IMG/VR virus record: IMGVR_UViG_3300034375_002671
Coordinates: 1-33,354 of that record
Source of the DNA: a virus
Length of the DNA: 33,354 nucleotides
Strand: one strand, 5' to 3'
The position numbers and the translations under genes were made by a program. The notes under the pieces are model-generated. The model did not search any database. It worked only from the letters and a program-made list of their open reading frames with translations, and had not been told where the DNA came from. Positions 30,643-33,354 of the stretch are shown here, piece by piece (positions within the stretch are counted from its first letter, which is position 1; each line of letters starts with the position of its first letter).

Positions 30643-32531
30643 TATCTTCTACCATTTACTTTGAGGTCCATACGAGTAGCTCCAACTCTAAAACCAACTC
30701 CTAATCTTGCTCCTAGACTATTATCATCGTCAGACTCAATCCTAAGTGCTGCTTGTCTGGCCCTAAGTCTAGTATCTATTTTTGTAGTAGTTGCTGTGCA
30801 AGTGTTTGTCGAGTCGGTAGCTAAGCTTTCGCCTGGATAGTTTCTTTGTTTCAATACAAAGTTAATTGTCTGGCCTGAACCACCGTCGCCTGTAAATTTA
30901 ACATCAGGAATAATTTTGTTAATTGATTGAAACTGCTCTCCGTTTCCTAATGCAAAGTCGCTGGATTCTATAAACACATTATCCATTGGAGAACCATCAT
31001 CATCGTTACCTGTTTCATGATTATATAAATATCCTACATCGTTTGTGCTGTACGTAGCCATAGGAGTATTAAATATACCTTCGTCCAACCATGAGCTTCT
31101 TGTAAGTTGTCCTATGCTCCAGGCTCCATCCTCATAGTTATATACAACATACCTATTAATAACTTCAGAATCAGCTGAGCAATAAAACCATCCTACTTCA
31201 TCAAACTCTTTGTTTACAAAACCAAATACCTGAAAAGCTTGTCCTTGGTTAAAATCGCTAAAGACATAATTTTGAACAGTACAAGAAATATCTTGAACAG
31301 CACCTGAATAAGTATAAAAACCTTTTTTATCCATCCAAAATATACCTTTGGGTGTATTGACAGCTCCATTTGGAGAAATTAATCCAACACCTTCATTAAC
31401 TAAATTTATACCAAATGTAAAAGGCTGACCGATAAAAGACATTGAATACAAAGCGGTATCTGTCCAAATTAAAGTTTCTTGTCTTGCTCTAATAGCTCCG
31501 ATAATTTGTGATCCTGCAGAAAGTCTAAAAGATCCTGCGGTATTGGTAGCTAAAGGTTCCCAAACGGCTGCGTTTTCTTGGTCGCTCCAAGCAACCAACA
31601 TAGGGTCTAAAGCTCCTGATCGCGAGCTTCCTGATATTGGATCAGCGCCTAAACAAACAACGTGTCTATCAATGTCACTGACTAACACTTGCAAGGCTAA
31701 AGTAGGAGTTAAGTTTGCTCCTGACAGACTTGTTAAAGGTATTGCTCTAGTCGTTCCTAATGTAGCTGCGCTAGTGTCAAAATAATATATGCCACCTGCT
31801 CGTACATTCATGATTAGATCTTCACCAAAATTATCATGAGACCATAGACGTAATTGATTAGCACTTGTTAAGGCTGTTGTTGAGCCCCAAGTTCCTGCAC
31901 CCCAAGTTCCTGCACCCCATCCTGAAGACTCTACATAAGTATCTAGTCCTACGTTAATTTGATACGCTCCTACAACAGAACTTCCGCCGTTACCACTATC
32001 ACTACCGTTAGCTGTTACTGTTGCGCCAGAAGTATCTTTAGCTGTAATCGTATAAGTGTTTGTTCCTGTAACTAAAAGTATTTGGTATTCTTGATTCAAA
32101 ACTGTAGCGGTTACAGTCCCACCTAAACTAGCAGCACCACTGAACGTGACAAAATCATCCGTTACTGCGCCATGGTTTGTGTCGGTAATTGTAATAGTTG
32201 AACTACCGTTAGTTGCTGCAAAGGTTACATCGCCTGCAGATGTGGTTTCTCGAAGAGGAGTAATATCATAAAAGTTATCTCCTTCTTTTATGTAATACTT
32301 CCATGTAGCACCTAAACCTAAATATCTTGTTAAAGATAGATCTACCCAAGCATGAAGAGCTCTAACTGTAGATTGATATGTGCTTAAAGTAGCCTTAGCC
32401 CATCCACCAATTTTTTCTGGAAGGCCTTTGCGAAATCGAACAAGATTAGCGTCAAACCATCCGCCATCATTAGAATAGTCTGTTCCTTCGCGATTTATTC
32501 CTGGTCGAAATATAAATTTTTCTAATGCCAT
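30642..32531 (-). CDS. Tail-junction-type virion protein, P22 gp10-like stabilization family (629 aa)
   Basis: The opening (FIFRPGINREGTDYSNDGGWFDANLVRFRKG, residues 6-36, key FRPGINRE and VRFRKG) and the middle LRLWSHDNFGEDLIMNVRAGG are typical of a large beta-rich protein in marine podovirus contigs that I associate with phage stabilization proteins closing the head-tail junction. Residues 98-190 form an inserted Thr/Ser/Val-rich, immunoglobulin-like domain. A short tandem repeat, GAGTW GAGTW G, lies at about 209-219. Later segments (IFWMDKKGFYTYSG; WFYCSADSEVINRYVVYNYED) look like beta-propeller blades. The start is 7 nt after the 60-aa gene. Confidence 0.6.
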   Translation of the reverse strand: MALEKFIFRPGINREGTDYSNDGGWFDANLVRFRKGLPEKIGGWAKATLSTYQSTVRALHAWVDLSLTRYLGLGATWKYYIKEGDNFYDITPLRETTSAGDVTFAATNGSSTITITDTNHGAVTDDFVTFSGAASLGGTVTATVLNQEYQILLVTGTNTYTITAKDTSGATVTANGSDSGNGGSSVVGAYQINVGLDTYVESSGWGAGTWGAGTWGSTTALTSANQLRLWSHDNFGEDLIMNVRAGGIYYFDTSAATLGTTRAIPLTSLSGANLTPTLALQVLVSDIDRHVVCLGADPISGSSRSGALDPMLVAWSDQENAAVWEPLATNTAGSFRLSAGSQIIGAIRARQETLIWTDTALYSMSFIGQPFTFGINLVNEGVGLISPNGAVNTPKGIFWMDKKGFYTYSGAVQDISCTVQNYVFSDFNQGQAFQVFGFVNKEFDEVGWFYCSADSEVINRYVVYNYEDGAWSIGQLTRSSWLDEGIFNTPMATYSTNDVGYLYNHETGNDDDGSPMDNVFIESSDFALGNGEQFQSINKIIPDVKFTGDGGSGQTINFVLKQRNYPGESLATDSTNTCTATTTKIDTRLRARQAALRIESDDDNSLGARLGVGFRVGATRMDLKVNGRR

Positions 32532-32538
32532 CTTTCAT

Positions 32539-32721
32539 TTATATTAATTTGTCTATACCTAAAGAAGCAGCTGTTAGGCCATACAAGCCCCACATAATAT
32601 ACTCAAGTCTTCTAAACTTAGCAGATCCTTCGTCTAATCTTTTCTCTATGTTTTCATAGCGAATAGCGCACTCTTTTTCATGTGTGCTAATTTGATGTAT
32701 TGCGTCTTTAGCTGTAGCCAT
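32539..32721 (-). CDS. Small protein with C-terminal membrane helix, XhlA-like (60 aa)
   Basis: An N-terminal charged helix (HEKECAIRYENIEKRLDEG) is followed by one membrane segment (EYIMWGLYGLTAASLGID). This layout is that of haemolysin XhlA-type or similar phage lysis accessory proteins, though the match is to layout and not to a firm signature. The start and preceding stop overlap (TAATG). Being placed next to virion genes it may also be a minor structural or membrane-docking protein. Confidence 0.5.
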   Translation of the reverse strand: MATAKDAIHQISTHEKECAIRYENIEKRLDEGSAKFRRLEYIMWGLYGLTAASLGIDKLI

Positions 32722-32924
32722 TATTTTTTCTTTTTAGGTCTTCCTCTTTTTTTCTTTTTTACTTGTACTGTTGTGTAAGCTTCATTAACGTCTGGAGTAG
32801 ATTTATCATCTGCAACAAACTTTCCTTCGTCTGTTCTAGCTCTTACAGTTTCTTCTTCAACACCTCTGACTTTTAGCCAAAAGTTTTTCATAGTGTCGTA
32901 GTACGTTTTTGGAAGCCAGTTCAT
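32721..32924 (-). CDS. Small protein with AT-hook-like basic tail (67 aa)
   Basis: The N-terminus (MNWLPKTYYDTMKNFWLKV) is aromatic-rich and possibly amphipathic. The C-terminus ends KKKKRGRPKKKK, in which RGRPKK is an AT-hook core that binds the minor groove of AT-rich DNA. Small proteins with such tails are common in marine-phage structural regions. The gene is TAATG-coupled on both sides. It may contact packaged DNA; function unproven. Confidence 0.6.
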   Translation of the reverse strand: MNWLPKTYYDTMKNFWLKVRGVEEETVRARTDEGKFVADDKSTPDVNEAYTTVQVKKKKRGRPKKKK

Positions 32925-33136
32925 TATTGCACCTCTTCAGGTTCTTCTATCACTTCTAAAGTACTTTGATAACCAACTAAAGCTGTAACTCTAATATCTA
33001 ATTGATATTGTAGTTGAGCCATTTGCTCTCTAAGATTTTGAATCTCTTGTTGCAAAGTTTCTGTATAAGCAATTCTTTGTTGTAATTGAGGGTCTACAGG
33101 TTGTTCTGTAGTTTCAGTTGTTACTTCTTCAGTCAT
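32924..33136 (-). CDS. Small acidic coiled-coil protein (70 aa)
   Basis: The protein is acidic at both ends, with a central coiled coil (QQRIAYTETLQQEIQNLREQ). Its ATG has AAGGA upstream. No family is recognised. It lies 9 nt after the partial gene at the right edge and is TAATG-coupled to the AT-hook gene. The coiled coil suggests an oligomeric scaffold or structural accessory; that is conjecture. Confidence 0.5.
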   Translation of the reverse strand: MTEEVTTETTEQPVDPQLQQRIAYTETLQQEIQNLREQMAQLQYQLDIRVTALVGYQSTLEVIEEPEEVQ

Positions 33137-33145
33137 TTTTTATCC

Positions 33146-33354
33146 TTATGAATTAGCTGATATATAAGCTTTACCAGTTGTAACTCCGCCACTACAAGTG
33201 GTTTTTTTACTTGAAGATGATCCTACTACGTTAGGTGTATCATCTGCTGCGTCAACAGGTTCATAAGCTAAGATAGTTTCTAAGTGGTCAACATTACGTT
33301 GTACCATTTCATTTATCTCGGCTTGTGTCATAGTTGTCGTATCTGCTTCTGCTG
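33146..33354 (-). CDS. C-terminal part of a small structural-region protein (cut by the window edge)
   Basis: An ATG at 33331 gives 61 residues (MTQAEINEMVQRNVDHLETI and on, ending GKAYISANS). The frame stays open for seven more codons to the window edge (AEADTTT), so the true start may lie outside. The final pattern (TTGKAYI.ANS) and the V..VDHLETIL helix resemble small proteins that occur near the neck or tail genes of marine podoviruses. No function is known to me. No ribosome-binding site is obvious before ATG 33331, which favours the longer reading. Confidence 0.5.
   Translation of the reverse strand, partial: AEADTTTMTQAEINEMVQRNVDHLETILAYEPVDAADDTPNVVGSSSSKKTTCSGGVTTGKAYISANS

Noticed and set aside
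1-33354. tRNA genes, integrase or attachment site
   Set aside because: None was recognised on either strand when reading the window; a dedicated tRNA search could not be run.

Overview
The window is about 33 kb from a tailed, probably short-tailed (podovirus-like) bacteriophage of a marine Gram-negative bacterium. No bacterial housekeeping gene, rRNA or tRNA was seen. The phage assignment rests on a terminase small-subunit start, very large virion or ejection-type proteins, a lysozyme and holin, a family A DNA polymerase, and several small basic proteins of a kind common in marine podovirus genomes. Host lineage cannot be fixed from the sequence. An outer-membrane secretion module and a periplasmic sensor cyclase imply a diderm host.

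Layout: three transcription blocks. (1) Right block, minus strand, 33354 down to 19966: small structural proteins, a large tail-junction-type protein, lysozyme, basic proteins, a 3-TM holin, and four virion or ejection proteins ending in a 1794-aa giant. At least seven junctions here are TAATG or TGATG stop-start overlaps. (2) Middle block, plus strand, 12381-20012: the replication module. It holds a coiled-coil protein, an SSB-like protein followed by a strong terminator, an archaeo-eukaryotic-type primase, a small conserved protein, a UvrD-like helicase, DNA polymerase A, a small possible ribbon-helix-helix protein, and a PD-(D/E)XK nuclease. It runs head-on into block 1, with a 47-bp coding overlap at about 19966-20012. 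(3) Left block, minus strand, 12257 down to about 760: a SNF2-type helicase, a membrane and coiled-coil protein, a curli cluster (CsgF, CsgG, curlin-like protein, FecR-domain protein, CHASE2-adenylate cyclase), then a 1047-aa virion protein, a staphylococcal-nuclease-like enzyme, a GNAT-like protein, a glycine-rich protein and a 43-aa protein. It ends at a rho-independent terminator (633-670). After about 530 bp of repeat-rich non-coding DNA, the terminase small subunit starts and runs off the left edge.

Blocks 2 and 3 diverge from a 123-bp region (12258-12380). It carries two face-to-face sigma70-like promoters inside a long imperfect inverted repeat. The promoter reading toward the helicase and curli block is close to consensus, so those genes may be expressed early by host RNA polymerase.

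The most striking content is the curli block, five genes that overlap each other. CsgG is unmistakable, with a lipobox and a core motif nearly identical to the E. coli protein. CsgF shares the pore-inserting N-terminus. The exported curlin-like protein shows a roughly 24-residue repeat. The FecR protein and the membrane cyclase look like a surface or periplasm-sensing pair. I infer a phage-encoded secretion pore and amyloid fibre module coupled to cAMP signalling; its purpose during infection is unknown. Second in interest is the non-coding region next to the terminase gene, with ten CTAACCT-like elements and six pyrimidine-rich repeats at a 20-22 bp period: a candidate origin, packaging or regulatory site. 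Three small genes of 43, 38 and 22 codons are also described.
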